This document shows, in pieces, positions 1 through 8,841 of a stretch of 64,000 bases of DNA. The stretch lies in contig NZ_JACGXS010000005.1 in assembly GCF_014117215.1 (NCBI RefSeq), positions 62,001 through 126,000 on the forward strand, in the 5' to 3' direction. The notes under the pieces are model-generated. The model was not told the origin of the DNA, did no database searches, and worked only from the letters and a program-made list of their open reading frames with translations. Numbering within the stretch: position 1 is the first letter of the stretch; each line of letters opens with the position of its first letter. The DNA comes from Stenotrophomonas tumulicola. GTDB lineage: Bacteria > Pseudomonadota > Gammaproteobacteria > Xanthomonadales > Xanthomonadaceae. The position numbers and the translations under genes are program-made.

Positions 1-219
1 AAGTTCGATGCGGTCCGCAAGACGCTCGGTGGCGAACGCCGTGGCACCAGCTACCGGCTGGGCGACAGCGTGCGCATCCTGGTGCTGAAGGCGAGCATGG
101 AAGAGCGAAAGATCGATTTCCGCCTGGTCGAGCACAAGGGCGAGGAAGAAGAGGGCGCTGGCGCGGCACCGTTGCCCGAACGCGGCAAGCCGGCCAAGCG
201 CACCAAGAAGAAATATTGA
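1..219 (+). CDS. rnr: Ribonuclease R, C-terminal fragment
   Basis: The window opens inside a gene; 72 residues remain before the TGA. They hold the end of an S1 RNA-binding fold (YRLGDSVRILVLKASMEERK, then IDFRLVE) followed by an acidic then lysine-rich tail ending KRTKKKY. This pattern is typical of RNase R, a processive 3'-5' exoribonuclease that digests structured RNA. The gene order rnr then rlmB, here with one small gene between, is common in gammaproteobacteria and supports the call. The catalytic RNB domain lies outside the window, so activity cannot be judged. Confidence 0.85.
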   Translation, partial: KFDAVRKTLGGERRGTSYRLGDSVRILVLKASMEERKIDFRLVEHKGEEEEGAGAAPLPERGKPAKRTKKKY

Positions 220-246
220 CGGCGCGCCAGCGCGCCAACCGACCTG

Positions 247-268
247 CAGCGCCGGGCCATGCCCGGCG
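247..268. repeat. REP-like palindrome (GCAG variant)
   Basis: A short dyad, CGCCGGGC-CAT-GCCCGGCG, lies between rnr and the GFA gene. It has the same stem as the GTAG elements elsewhere in the window but with GCAG in place of the GTAG head. Confidence 0.6.
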
Positions 269-290
269 ACACCAGACACCGGAGGCCCCG

Positions 291-776
291 ATGCAAGCCC
301 AATCCGAGTACAGCGGTGGTTGCCAGTGCGGCGCCGTCCGCTTCCAGGTCCGCGGTGAGCTGCGGGACAGCTCCATCTGCCATTGCCGGATGTGCCAGAA
401 GGCGTTCGGTGCGTACTACGCGCCGCTGGTTTCGGTGCGCGGCGTGCAGTTTGCCTGGACCCGCGGCCAGCCCAGCCACTTCCAGTCGTCCAACCTGGTT
501 CGCCGCGGCTTCTGCGCGCAGTGCGGTACCCCGCTGACCTACGAGGCACCGGATGGCGTGGCGGTTGCCGCCGGTGCATTCGACCAGCCTGGCCGGCTGC
601 CCCCGAGCCGCCAGTACGGCATGGAAGCCCGGTTGTCGTTCATGGGAGGGCTGGATTCGCTGCCTTCCACCCGGACCGACGAGGACGTGGAGTCGCTGGA
701 ATTCCTCGCCCGCATCGTGTCCCACCAGCACCCGGACCATGACACGCCGCACTGGCCCCCGCGCACGCGCGGGTAG
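291..776 (+). CDS. GFA-family (CENP-V/GFA domain) protein
   Basis: This 161-residue protein carries the zinc-binding cysteine pattern of the GFA family: CQCG near residue 11, a CHCRMC block, then CAQCG. The family takes its name from an enzyme studied as glutathione-dependent formaldehyde-activating, but most members have no proven reaction, so no substrate is proposed. The start is the ATG preceded by GGAGG six bases upstream; an earlier TTG in frame lacks such a site. The TAG stop lies inside the GTAG head of the REP element that follows, so the repeat supplies the stop codon. Confidence 0.8.
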   Translation: MQAQSEYSGGCQCGAVRFQVRGELRDSSICHCRMCQKAFGAYYAPLVSVRGVQFAWTRGQPSHFQSSNLVRRGFCAQCGTPLTYEAPDGVAVAAGAFDQPGRLPPSRQYGMEARLSFMGGLDSLPSTRTDEDVESLEFLARIVSHQHPDHDTPHWPPRTRG

Positions 777-840
777 CGCCGGGCCGTGCCCGGGGCGGGC
801 TCGCGGGATCAACGGCTGCCGGGCATGGCCCGGCGCTGGC
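773..840. repeat. Paired GTAG-type REP element (SMAG-like)
   Basis: Two inverted REP units face each other: GTAGCGCCGGGCCGTGCCC on one side and GCCGGGCATGGCCCGGCGC on the other. The outer end reads CTGGC instead of the usual CTAC. The pair sits between the GFA gene and rlmB and could fold into one long hairpin in the transcript. Confidence 0.75.
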
Positions 841-896
841 AGCACCGGGTGCGCCGATGCTCTACCATAGCCACCCCCTTTCCGGTCACGCCGCGC

Positions 897-1640
897 ATGA
901 GCAAGAACAGCCAGTGGATCGTCGGCGTCAACGCCGTCGCGTCCTCCATCGAGAATGACGCCGAGAACGTGCGCGAAGTCCTGGTGGAAGCCGGGGCGAA
1001 GAATCCGCGCCTGGTCGAGATCGAGGAGAATGCCCGCCGCAAGGGTATCGACGTGCGCAAGGTGAACAGCCAGGCGCTGGACGGCGTGGGCGGTTCGGTA
1101 CGCCACCAGGGCGTGGCCGCGCGTTATGCGGCGGCACGCACCTATGGCGAGAACGAGCTGGAGGCGCTGGTCGAAGCTGCCGACGGCAAGGCGCTGCTGC
1201 TGGTGCTGGACGAGGTGCAGGATCCACATAACCTCGGCGCCTGCCTGCGCAGCGCTGCTGCGGCCGGCGCCACGGCGGTGATCATCCCCAAGGACAAGTC
1301 CGCCACGGTGAACGCCACCGTACGCAAGACCTCGGCAGGCGCGGCCGACCGCATTCCGGTGGTGGCGGTGACCAACCTGTCGCGTTGCCTGAAGGACCTG
1401 CAGAAGCAGGGTGTATGGATCTACGGCCTGGCTGGCGAGGCCACCGCGTCGCTGTACCAGCTGGACCTGAAGGGCAACATCGCGCTGGTACTGGGCGGCG
1501 AGGCTGATGGCCTGCGCCGGCTCACCCGTGAGAACTGCGATGGCCTGGTCAAGATTCCGATGCCGGGTGAGATCGAGAGCCTGAACGTTTCCGTCGCCGC
1601 CGGCGTCAGCCTGTTCGAAGTGGTCCGGCAGCGCGGTTGA
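897..1640 (+). CDS. rlmB: 23S rRNA (guanosine-2'-O-)-methyltransferase RlmB
   Basis: This 247-residue SpoU/TrmH-family (SPOUT) methyltransferase has the expected layout: an N-terminal L30e-like substrate-binding domain (about residues 1-75) and a C-terminal trefoil-knot domain. The three family motifs are visible: motif 1 LDEVQDPHNLGACLRSA, motif 2 LGGEADGLR, and motif 3 IPMPGEIESLNVSVAAGV. RlmB methylates the 2'-OH of G2251 (E. coli numbering) in the peptidyl-transferase P loop of 23S rRNA, using S-adenosylmethionine. The start is the ATG of MSKNSQWIVG; in-frame codons upstream run back through the REP element and are unlikely to be translated. Confidence 0.93.
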   Translation: MSKNSQWIVGVNAVASSIENDAENVREVLVEAGAKNPRLVEIEENARRKGIDVRKVNSQALDGVGGSVRHQGVAARYAAARTYGENELEALVEAADGKALLLVLDEVQDPHNLGACLRSAAAAGATAVIIPKDKSATVNATVRKTSAGAADRIPVVAVTNLSRCLKDLQKQGVWIYGLAGEATASLYQLDLKGNIALVLGGEADGLRRLTRENCDGLVKIPMPGEIESLNVSVAAGVSLFEVVRQRG

Positions 1641-1657
1641 TCCGCCGCCGCTCGACG

Positions 1658-1680
1658 GTAGCGCCGGACCATGTCCGGCG
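1658..1680. repeat. GTAG-type REP unit
   Basis: A single unit, GTAGCGCCGGACCATGTCCGGCG, with a compensated stem (GGAC/GTCC). It lies between the convergent rlmB and the outer-membrane channel gene. Confidence 0.75.
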
Positions 1681-1703
1681 AGCGCAGCGGCGAAGCATGC
1701 CTG

Positions 1704-3149
1704 TCAGCCCGCACTGCCCCCCAGCGCCTTGAACAGGGTTACGTCATTGGCCAGCTGGCTCTGCCGCACGCGTGCCAGCGACAGCTCGGCCTGGCGCCGG
1801 GTCTGCTGCGCCAGCAGCCAGTCACGCAGATCGGTGGCGCCGACCCGATAACGCACCTCTTCGGCGTGCTCCACGGCCACTGCCTCGTCAAATGAGGCCT
1901 GCGACGCGGCCACCTGGATCGCCAGCTGGTCGCGCGCCGACAGCGCGTTGTCCACTTCCGACAACGCGGTGTAAAGCGTTTTGCGGAACTGGATGGCGGC
2001 GATCTGGTAATCGGTGCCCGCCAGGTCGGTGTTCAACTGCGCACGCTGCAGGTTGAGGAAGGGCAGGGCCAGGCCTGCCCCCAGGGTGGCAACGGGATTG
2101 CGCAGCACCTCGCCCAGGCTGGGTCCGCTGGTGCCGATGCCACCGTTCAAGCTGAGGGTGGGGTAGTAGCTGGTGGCAGTGACGTGGATCTGCCTGAGGC
2201 TGTTGCGCAGGCGCAATTCGGCGGCGCGCAGGTCGGGACGCCGCGCCAGCAGTTCGGCAGGCAGCCCGGGCTGCAGCGTCGGGCTGCGGGCACCGACCAG
2301 GCTCTGCGGTTCCTCCGTCTGTGGCCATGGCTGCCCGTCCAGCAGCACCGTCAACGCATTGCGGGCTTCCACCCGCTGCTGCTCCAGCGCGGACTGCGCA
2401 GCACGCTGTGCTTCCAGGTTCTGCCGCGCCTGGCGCACCTCCATGCCCGAGGCAGCGCCGGCATCCAGGCGGGCCTGCACCAGCTCCAGCGTACGCTGCT
2501 GGCGCGCCAGGTCCGCCGCGCCGGCAGCGATGGACTGGTTGAGGTAGGCGAGGTTCCAGTAGTAGTTGACCGCATCGCCGATGGCGATCAGCGCGGTGTT
2601 CTGGCGGTCCTCCTCGGTTGCCTGCGCCGACCACACGGCGATGTCACGCTGGGTGCGCAGCTTGCCCCACAGGTCCACTTCCCACTGCAGGGAAATGCCG
2701 GTGGAATAGTCGCCCGTGCGCTGCCAGTCGGCGCTGCGATCGATCGGCCTCGAGGTGCTGTTGCCGAGGGTGGACAGGGACGGATCCGGCCACAGGGCAT
2801 TGCCTGCCAGCCCGGCCTGCAGGCGCGCCTGCTGCACGTTCAGGCCGGCCACGGCAAGATCGTTGTTGGCTTCCAGCACGCGGCTTACCAGGCGGTTCAG
2901 GCCGGCATCGCCGAACCCGGTCCACCAGGCATCGGCGCGTACGTCGGCACGTGGCTGGTCCAGCCCGCTTGCAGGTGCGGTATCGGCGCTGCCGAGACTG
3001 GAGCTGCCGGTGCCATAGCTGGCCGGCACCGAGGCGGCCTGCACCGGGTAACGGCCGACGCTGGCGCAGCCGGCAAGCGAGGTGAGCAGGGCGCTGGCCA
3101 GCAGCAGCCGGGTGGGAATCATGCGTGCAGGGGTCATGTTCATTCTCAT
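1704..3149 (-). CDS. macC: Outer-membrane efflux channel of the MacABC system (NodT/OprM family)
   Basis: This roughly 480-residue protein starts with a lipoprotein signal ending LAGC and continues as a TolC/NodT-type outer-membrane factor: long helical hairpins (repeated [16 protein letters not shown] segments) and the [17 protein letters not shown] segment shared by OprM-like channels. Such channels form trimeric ducts across the outer membrane and periplasm. It is the third gene of the operon; the ATG at 3149 overlaps the macB stop as ATGA, and ATGs at 3143 and 3137 are alternatives. A dedicated channel gene next to macAB differs from E. coli, where TolC is encoded elsewhere. It matches the macABC arrangement reported for S. 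maltophilia. Confidence 0.88.
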   Translation of the reverse strand: MRMNMTPARMIPTRLLLASALLTSLAGCASVGRYPVQAASVPASYGTGSSSLGSADTAPASGLDQPRADVRADAWWTGFGDAGLNRLVSRVLEANNDLAVAGLNVQQARLQAGLAGNALWPDPSLSTLGNSTSRPIDRSADWQRTGDYSTGISLQWEVDLWGKLRTQRDIAVWSAQATEEDRQNTALIAIGDAVNYYWNLAYLNQSIAAGAADLARQQRTLELVQARLDAGAASGMEVRQARQNLEAQRAAQSALEQQRVEARNALTVLLDGQPWPQTEEPQSLVGARSPTLQPGLPAELLARRPDLRAAELRLRNSLRQIHVTATSYYPTLSLNGGIGTSGPSLGEVLRNPVATLGAGLALPFLNLQRAQLNTDLAGTDYQIAAIQFRKTLYTALSEVDNALSARDQLAIQVAASQASFDEAVAVEHAEEVRYRVGATDLRDWLLAQQTRRQAELSLARVRQSQLANDVTLFKALGGSAG

Positions 3150-5113
3150 TCGCGGGCCAGGGCTTCCACCGGATCCAGTTGCGCGGCGCTGCGTGCCGGC
3201 AGGAAGCCGAACGCCACGCCGATCAAGGTGGAACAAGCGAACGCGGCAACGATCGAAGCGGTGGAGAACACCATCTGGAATTCGCTGGACAGGCGGGCGA
3301 ACGCCCAGCCCAGGCCAAGTGCCAGGCTGACGCCGATCAATCCGCCCAGCAGGCAGACCAGTACCGCCTCGATCAGGAACTGCTGGCGGATGTCGCTCTG
3401 GCGTGCGCCAACGGCCATCCGCACGCCGATCTCGCGGGTACGCTCGGTCACCGACACCAGCATGATGTTCATCACGCCGATGCCGCCCACCAGCAGCGCG
3501 ATGGCGGCGATCGCACCGATCAGCAGCGTCATGGTGCGCGTGGTCTGTTCGATGGTCTCGCGGATCTCGGCGCTGTTGCTCAGGAAGAAGTCCTCGGTGC
3601 CGTGGCGCAGCGTCAGCAGGTTGGTGATCGCTGCCTGGGCGGCGTCCATCGGGGTGTCGTCCTTGACCCGCACGGTGATGCCGGAGACGTAGTTCTGCCC
3701 CAGCATGCGCGACATCGCCGTGGTATGCGGTACCCATACACTCAGGCTGGTGCTGCCTCCGAAGCCGAAGCTCTGCCGCTTGGCCACGCCGACCACCCGC
3801 ACCGGCACGTTGCCGAGCAGGATCACCTGGCCGACCGGCTCGCTGTCCGGGAAGAACTGGGTCCGGGTGTTCTCGTCGATCACCGCCACCTGTGCCAGGG
3901 TCTTCACTGCGTCGGCGTCGAAGAAGCTGCCGGATACCAGGGTGACCCCCTTGACCCGGAAGAACTGCTCGCCGACGCCGCTGACCGATGCGGTGGCCGA
4001 CAGGTTGCGGTAGCGGGCGGTCACCGAGGTGGAGACATTGGGCGTGGCGCTGTCAACGTAACTCTGCCGTGCCAGCGCATCGGCATCGCTGGCCTTCAGC
4101 GTCTGCACGCGCGCCGAGCGCATGTCGCCGAAGCCGCGGCCGGGATAGACATCGATGGTGTTGGTGCCCAGCGAACTGATGTTCTGCAGGATCTGCTGCT
4201 GCGAACCATTGCCCAGTGCCACCACCGATACCACCGAGGCGATACCGATGATGATGCCGAGCATGGTCAGGAAGGTGCGCAGGCGATGGGCGTTCATTGC
4301 CAGCAGCGCCATCCGGAAGGCTTCAATGAAGCGGTCGCGGCTGGCACGCCAGCTGCTGCCCTTGCCGGCGTCGATGCTGGGCGCACGCTGCGCGCGATAG
4401 CTGGGTGCCTTGTCGTTGACCCGGTCGGCGATGATCTCGCCGTCGCGGATCTCGATGATGCGCTGGGCGTGCTCGGCCACGCTCATGTCGTGGGTGACGA
4501 TGATGATGGTGTGGCCTTCGGCATGCAGCTCGCCGAGGATGCCCATCACCTCTTCGCCGGAATGGGTATCCAGTGCACCGGTGGGCTCGTCGGCAAGGAT
4601 CACCTCGCCACCGTTCATCAGTGCACGCGCGATCGACACGCGCTGCTGCTGGCCGCCGGAAAGCTGCCCCGGCTTGTGCTGCATCCGGTCGCCCAGTCCG
4701 AGCCGCTGCAGCAACTGGATGGCGCGTGCGCTGCGCTGCTGGCCGGGGTTTCCGGCATAGATGGCCGGTACTTCCACGTTGCCGCGTGCGTCCAGGTCGC
4801 CCAGCAGGTGGTAGCGCTGGAAGATGAAGCCGAAATGTTCACGGCGCAGCTCGGCCAGCTCATCCGGGTCCATGCTGCCTGTTTCACGCCCCGCCACCTG
4901 GTAGCTGCCGCGCGTGGGCCGGTCCAGGCAGCCCAGGATGTTCATCAGGGTGGACTTGCCCGACCCGGACTGGCCGACGATGGCGACCATTTCGCCGGCC
5001 TGGATGTCCAGGTTGACATCGCGCAGCACCGCGATGGTCTCGTCGCCTGCAGGGAATTCGCGGCGCAGGTCGCGCAGCCGCAGCAGCACGTGGGAGGAGG
5101 CTGTCGCTGTCAT
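3146..5113 (-). CDS. macB: MacB-type ABC exporter (ATPase-permease fusion)
   Basis: The 655 residues carry an N-terminal ATPase and a C-terminal mechanotransmitter membrane domain, as in MacB. Walker A is GQSGSGKST (about 47-55), the signature is LSGGQQQR, and Walker B is [12 protein letters not shown] first membrane helix follows the linker at about residue 275. Then comes the large periplasmic MacB_PCD/FtsX region and three helices, one in [20 protein letters not shown]. MacB dimers drive export of macrolides, peptides or siderophore-like compounds through MacA and the outer-membrane channel. ATGA overlaps join it to macA upstream and macC downstream, so the three are translationally coupled. 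The actual substrate cannot be read from sequence. Confidence 0.94.
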   Translation of the reverse strand: MTATASSHVLLRLRDLRREFPAGDETIAVLRDVNLDIQAGEMVAIVGQSGSGKSTLMNILGCLDRPTRGSYQVAGRETGSMDPDELAELRREHFGFIFQRYHLLGDLDARGNVEVPAIYAGNPGQQRSARAIQLLQRLGLGDRMQHKPGQLSGGQQQRVSIARALMNGGEVILADEPTGALDTHSGEEVMGILGELHAEGHTIIIVTHDMSVAEHAQRIIEIRDGEIIADRVNDKAPSYRAQRAPSIDAGKGSSWRASRDRFIEAFRMALLAMNAHRLRTFLTMLGIIIGIASVVSVVALGNGSQQQILQNISSLGTNTIDVYPGRGFGDMRSARVQTLKASDADALARQSYVDSATPNVSTSVTARYRNLSATASVSGVGEQFFRVKGVTLVSGSFFDADAVKTLAQVAVIDENTRTQFFPDSEPVGQVILLGNVPVRVVGVAKRQSFGFGGSTSLSVWVPHTTAMSRMLGQNYVSGITVRVKDDTPMDAAQAAITNLLTLRHGTEDFFLSNSAEIRETIEQTTRTMTLLIGAIAAIALLVGGIGVMNIMLVSVTERTREIGVRMAVGARQSDIRQQFLIEAVLVCLLGGLIGVSLALGLGWAFARLSSEFQMVFSTASIVAAFACSTLIGVAFGFLPARSAAQLDPVEALARE

Positions 5114-6348
5114 CGACGCGGCCCGCCCATGCCCGGGCCCATGCGCATGCCGGCATTGCGACCCGATGCGGACGATGGCGCGACGGTGCTGCCTTCACCG
5201 ACTATCACGCGCTCGCCTTCGGCCAGGCCGGAGAGGATCTCCGCATTGGCGCCGTTGTTGATGCCGACCTTGACCCGGCGCGGTTGCGGCTGCCCATCGG
5301 CACCGACCACGCGCACCACCTGCTGGCCATCGCGGGTCTTCGGACCCAGCGCAACGGTGGGCACCATCAACACGCCCTTGGCCTGCTTCAGCAGCACCGA
5401 CACCTGGGCGGTCATGTCGATGCGCAACGTACCATCGGGGTTCTCCACGTCGAACAGGGCGTTGTAGTACACCGCCGTGCTGGAGCTGGAGCTGGACGAA
5501 CTGCTGGAACTCGACGAGCTGTCGCTGGCGATCGACGCAGGTGCCGGATTGATCTGCCGGAGCGTGGCGTGGTACTTGCGGTCCGGGTCACCCAGGGTGG
5601 TGAAGTAGACCGGCATGCCGGCCTTGATCTTGACCACGTCCGCTTCGGAAACCTCGGCGTTGACCGTCACCACGTCCAGCCGCGCCAGCATGACGATGGT
5701 CGGTGCGGTCTGGTTGGCGTTGACCGTGCGGCCCTCTTCGGTGACCACCGCGACCACCGTGCCGTCCATCGGCGCGGTGATGCGCGTATACGCCAGGTTG
5801 GCGCGGGCGGTATCCAGCTCGGTCTGGCGGCCCTTGATCTGTGCATCGGACGATTGGATCTGCGCCCGCGCGGTCTTCAGCGCTGCTTCGGCTGAATCGT
5901 ATTCCTGCCGCGAAGTCGCTTCGGCATCCAGCATCTGCCGCTGGCGTGCGAAGTTCAGCTCGGCCTCGCGCAGGCTGGCCTGCTGCACCGCGCGTTGTGC
6001 CTTGACCTGGTCCAGCGACGCCTGCGCATTGAGCACCGTGTTCTGCTGGGTAGTGGCGTCGATCTCGGCGATCAGGTCGCCTTCCTTCACCGTATCGCCC
6101 AGTTGCACCTTCAGCGACTTGACCTGGCCGGATGCCTGCGCACCCACGCTGACCAGCTTGAAGGCGTCGATCACACCGGTGGCGTCCACGGTCTGTTCCA
6201 CGTCGCCGCGGGTGACCGGCGAGGTGGCCAGGGCAGGCGTGGACGGCTTGCGCAGGGCGAACCACAGCACCAGCGCCAGCAGCACGATCACGGCAACGGA
6301 GAACAGCAGGCGACCACGGCGGGTCTTGGGCAGCAGGCGGAAGTTCAC
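5110..6348 (-). CDS. macA: MacA-type periplasmic adaptor
   Basis: This membrane-fusion protein has one N-terminal membrane helix ([19 protein letters not shown]), a lipoyl/barrel-sandwich pair split by a long alpha hairpin ([21 protein letters not shown], then [12 protein letters not shown]) and C-terminal beta-barrel domains. It links MacB to the outer-membrane channel. The GTG at 6348 (N-terminus VNFRLLPK) puts the basic RRGR stretch directly before the helix and is preferred; an ATG at 6447 would add 33 residues lying in the promoter region shared with macR. An unusual uninterrupted run of 14 serines (encoded at 5479-5520) sits in the beta-barrel region after [10 protein letters not shown]. 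The C-terminus is rich in methionine and glycine (MRMGPGMGG). Confidence 0.9.
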   Translation of the reverse strand: MNFRLLPKTRRGRLLFSVAVIVLLALVLWFALRKPSTPALATSPVTRGDVEQTVDATGVIDAFKLVSVGAQASGQVKSLKVQLGDTVKEGDLIAEIDATTQQNTVLNAQASLDQVKAQRAVQQASLREAELNFARQRQMLDAEATSRQEYDSAEAALKTARAQIQSSDAQIKGRQTELDTARANLAYTRITAPMDGTVVAVVTEEGRTVNANQTAPTIVMLARLDVVTVNAEVSEADVVKIKAGMPVYFTTLGDPDRKYHATLRQINPAPASIASDSSSSSSSSSSSSSSTAVYYNALFDVENPDGTLRIDMTAQVSVLLKQAKGVLMVPTVALGPKTRDGQQVVRVVGADGQPQPRRVKVGINNGANAEILSGLAEGERVIVGEGSTVAPSSASGRNAGMRMGPGMGGPRR

Positions 6349-6550
6349 GGTCAGGGCAACTCGGCAGGCCGCACCAGCGGCGTCATGGCCATTGTGCGAA
6401 GGCTCTGCCGGCTTGCTCAATCCTCGGCACGTGTCCGTATGTAACATTGTGGCGCCCGGCGTGTTTCAATCTGTATCCCCGATGGCCCTGGATACATTGC
6501 TACGCATTGGCGTGCGTGCGGTTCAGCTGCCGACAGGGGATGATGCCGTC

Positions 6551-7279
6551 ATGGAGACCGTGAACCCGATGCATCGCCTGCTCATCGTCGATGACGACAA
6601 CGACATCCGCAGCCTGTTGGCCGAACAGCTCGGCCGCGCCGGCTACCAGGTCAGTACCGCTGCTGACGGCACCGCCATGCGCCAGGTGCTCGAACGCGAG
6701 CATGTGGACCTGATCGTGCTCGACCTGAACCTGCCGCGCGAAGACGGCCTGACGCTGTGCCGCGACCTGCGTGCACGCTCCACCACGCCGGTGATCATGT
6801 TGACCGCACGCGCCGAGCCGATCGACCGCGTGCTGGGCCTGGAAATGGGCGCCGACGATTACCTGGCCAAGCCATTCGAACCCCGCGAACTGCTGGCCCG
6901 CATCCGCAACGTGCTGCGCCGCACCGAGGCGTTGCCGGCCAACCTGGAGCCGCTGGCGATCCGTCGCGCGCGTTTCAAGCGCTGGATCTTCGACCTGGAG
7001 CATCGCCACCTGGTCGATCCCGATGGCCGGGTGGTGGTGCTGTCCGGTGCCGAGTTCCGCCTGCTGCGGGTGTTCGTCGGCCACGCCAACAAGGTGCTCT
7101 CGCGCGAGCAGCTGGTGGCGTTGAGCAGCGGTCGCAACTACGAATCGCAGGACCGCGCCATCGACCTGCAGGTCAGCCGGCTGCGCAACAAGCTGGCCGA
7201 TGATGGCGGCCCGGATGGCCTGATCAAGACCGTGCGCAACGAAGGCTACGTGCTGGCGTCGTCGGTAGCGCTGGAATGA
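6551..7279 (+). CDS. macR: OmpR-family response regulator MacR
   Basis: The 242 residues have a receiver domain with the acidic pocket (VDDDND), a phosphoacceptor aspartate at about residue 58 (IVLDLNLPRED) and the conserved lysine at about 107 (LAKPFEP). A winged-helix OmpR/PhoB DNA-binding domain follows (LSGAEFRLLRVFV, IDLQVSRLRNKL, IKTVRNEGYVL). It is divergent from macABC and overlaps the downstream kinase gene as ATGA, so the two form a two-component pair. The ATG at 6551 (METVNP) or at 6569 (MHRLLIV) may be used. From the S. maltophilia literature as I recall it, this pair adjoins macABC without being its main activator, so the target is left open. Confidence 0.88.
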   Translation: METVNPMHRLLIVDDDNDIRSLLAEQLGRAGYQVSTAADGTAMRQVLEREHVDLIVLDLNLPREDGLTLCRDLRARSTTPVIMLTARAEPIDRVLGLEMGADDYLAKPFEPRELLARIRNVLRRTEALPANLEPLAIRRARFKRWIFDLEHRHLVDPDGRVVVLSGAEFRLLRVFVGHANKVLSREQLVALSSGRNYESQDRAIDLQVSRLRNKLADDGGPDGLIKTVRNEGYVLASSVALE

Positions 7280-8685
7280 ACCGGTTGCGCCGCTTCCTGT
7301 CGTCGATGGTGGGGCGCCTGTTCGTGATCCTGCTGCTGGGCATGGGCGTTGCGGCGATAGGCGCGACACTGCTGGCCAGTGCCAAGCGCCAGCAGGAGTT
7401 CGAAAGGCAGAACCTCACCCGCATCGCCGATCGCCTGCAGGGCTACGTGAACCTGCTGGACAGCAATCCGGAGCTGCGCGAACGGCTGTTGGCCGCTGGT
7501 GGACCCAGCGTACGCCCGCTGGTGGCCGATGCACGCCAGGGACGTGCCGACGCTGCGCTGATGGGCCTGCTGGCGGCCCGGCCTGGCGCAATGGCCAGCG
7601 CGCAGGTGCACTTCACGTCGTTCCGCGCCTGCCTGCCTCGGATGGAAGACCTGCTGCCGCCACCAGCCGATGGCCACCGCGGCAAGACGCGGCGTGAGCG
7701 CGATCCGGCATTCATCCCGCCGCGCTGCCGTGCCGTGCACCTGACCCTGTCCGATGGTTCGCCGTTGGCGCTGGCGCTGGAATCGCCCGCCGTCGCACAT
7801 AACGGGGTGCTGGCGGTGGATCCGTTGTTCCTGACCCTGCTGGTGCTGGCCATCGCCGTGCTCGCCTATGTGGTCGCGCGCATGGCCAGCGCACCGCTGC
7901 AGCGCCTGGCCTCGGCGGCGCAGCAACTGGGCGTGGACCTGCACCGGGAGCCCATGCCGGTGACTGGACCGCTGGAGGTACAGCGCGCTGCCGAAGCCTT
8001 CAATGCCATGCAGCAACAACTGCAGCGGCACCTGTCCGAACGTACCCACATGCTGGCGGCGATCACCCACGACCTGCAGACGCCGGTGACCCGGCTGCGC
8101 CTGCGGCTGGAGAACGTGGCCGACGAGACCCTGCGCGAGCGCCTGGTGGCTGACCTGGCGGCGATGCAGGCGTTGATACGCGAAGGGCTGGAGCTGGCGC
8201 GCAGCGCCGAAAGCGCTGAACAGCGCGCACCGCTGGACCTGGATTCGCTGCTGGAAAGCCTGGTCGAAGATGCCGCTGAAGCCGGCGCCGACGCGGCGTT
8301 CGAGGGCGGCTGCGGCGCGGTGTTGATGCTGCGTCCGCTGGCCATGCGTCGACTGTTCGCGAACCTGCTGGACAACGCGCTGATGTATGGCCAGCGTGCG
8401 CGGGTGCGTGCCGAACGGGATGGAAGCGGTGTCCGGGTGCGGATCAGCGACGATGGCCCGGGACTGGCCGAGCATGAACTGCTCAGCGTGTTCGATCCGT
8501 TCGTGCGCCTGGAGACCTCACGTTCGCGGCAGACCGGCGGTGCCGGGCTGGGGCTGACCATCGCCCGTGCACTGGCGGAAAAGGATGGCGCGCGGGTGAC
8601 GCTGCACAATCGGGAGGGCGGCGGGCTGGAGGCGGTGGTGCATTGGCCGTCGCCCGTGCTGGCGGGGCTGCGCGGCAGCGGCTGA
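7276..8685 (+). CDS. macS: Sensor histidine kinase MacS
   Basis: This is a 469-residue membrane kinase. Two helices (about 12-33 and 184-204) flank a periplasmic sensor of about 150 residues that includes two cysteines (RACLP and PPRCRAV) which could form a disulfide. A HAMP linker follows, then the phosphoacceptor helix with H265 (AAITHDLQTPVTRLRL). The HATPase domain has the N box (NLLDNALMYG), G1 (DDGPGL), F box (FDPFVRL) and G2 (GGAGLGLTIA). All catalytic elements are intact. It is coupled by an ATGA overlap to macR, its likely phosphotransfer partner. Confidence 0.88.
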   Translation: MNRLRRFLSSMVGRLFVILLLGMGVAAIGATLLASAKRQQEFERQNLTRIADRLQGYVNLLDSNPELRERLLAAGGPSVRPLVADARQGRADAALMGLLAARPGAMASAQVHFTSFRACLPRMEDLLPPPADGHRGKTRRERDPAFIPPRCRAVHLTLSDGSPLALALESPAVAHNGVLAVDPLFLTLLVLAIAVLAYVVARMASAPLQRLASAAQQLGVDLHREPMPVTGPLEVQRAAEAFNAMQQQLQRHLSERTHMLAAITHDLQTPVTRLRLRLENVADETLRERLVADLAAMQALIREGLELARSAESAEQRAPLDLDSLLESLVEDAAEAGADAAFEGGCGAVLMLRPLAMRRLFANLLDNALMYGQRARVRAERDGSGVRVRISDDGPGLAEHELLSVFDPFVRLETSRSRQTGGAGLGLTIARALAEKDGARVTLHNREGGGLEAVVHWPSPVLAGLRGSG

Positions 8686-8841
8686 ACACACCTGCGCGCG
8701 GATTTGCCTATCATGCGCATGTCCTTCCCGCGCCGGCCCCATGATCCTGTCTGTTTCCGTCCCTACCTGCATGGAGCCCGGTATGACGTCGAACGCGTGT
8801 GCAAGGAAAATCAAGCGCCGGCCAGGAGATGGCCCGGCGCG

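Noticed and set aside
3125..5467. A 780-residue open frame on the plus strand across macB and macA
   Set aside because: It is antisense to two clear genes, is rich in His/Gln/Asp from reversed codons and matches no family; it is a high-GC shadow.
6349..6550. A defined promoter pair between macA and macR
   Set aside because: Candidate -35/-10 boxes match poorly or have wrong spacing; promoters must exist but I cannot place them.
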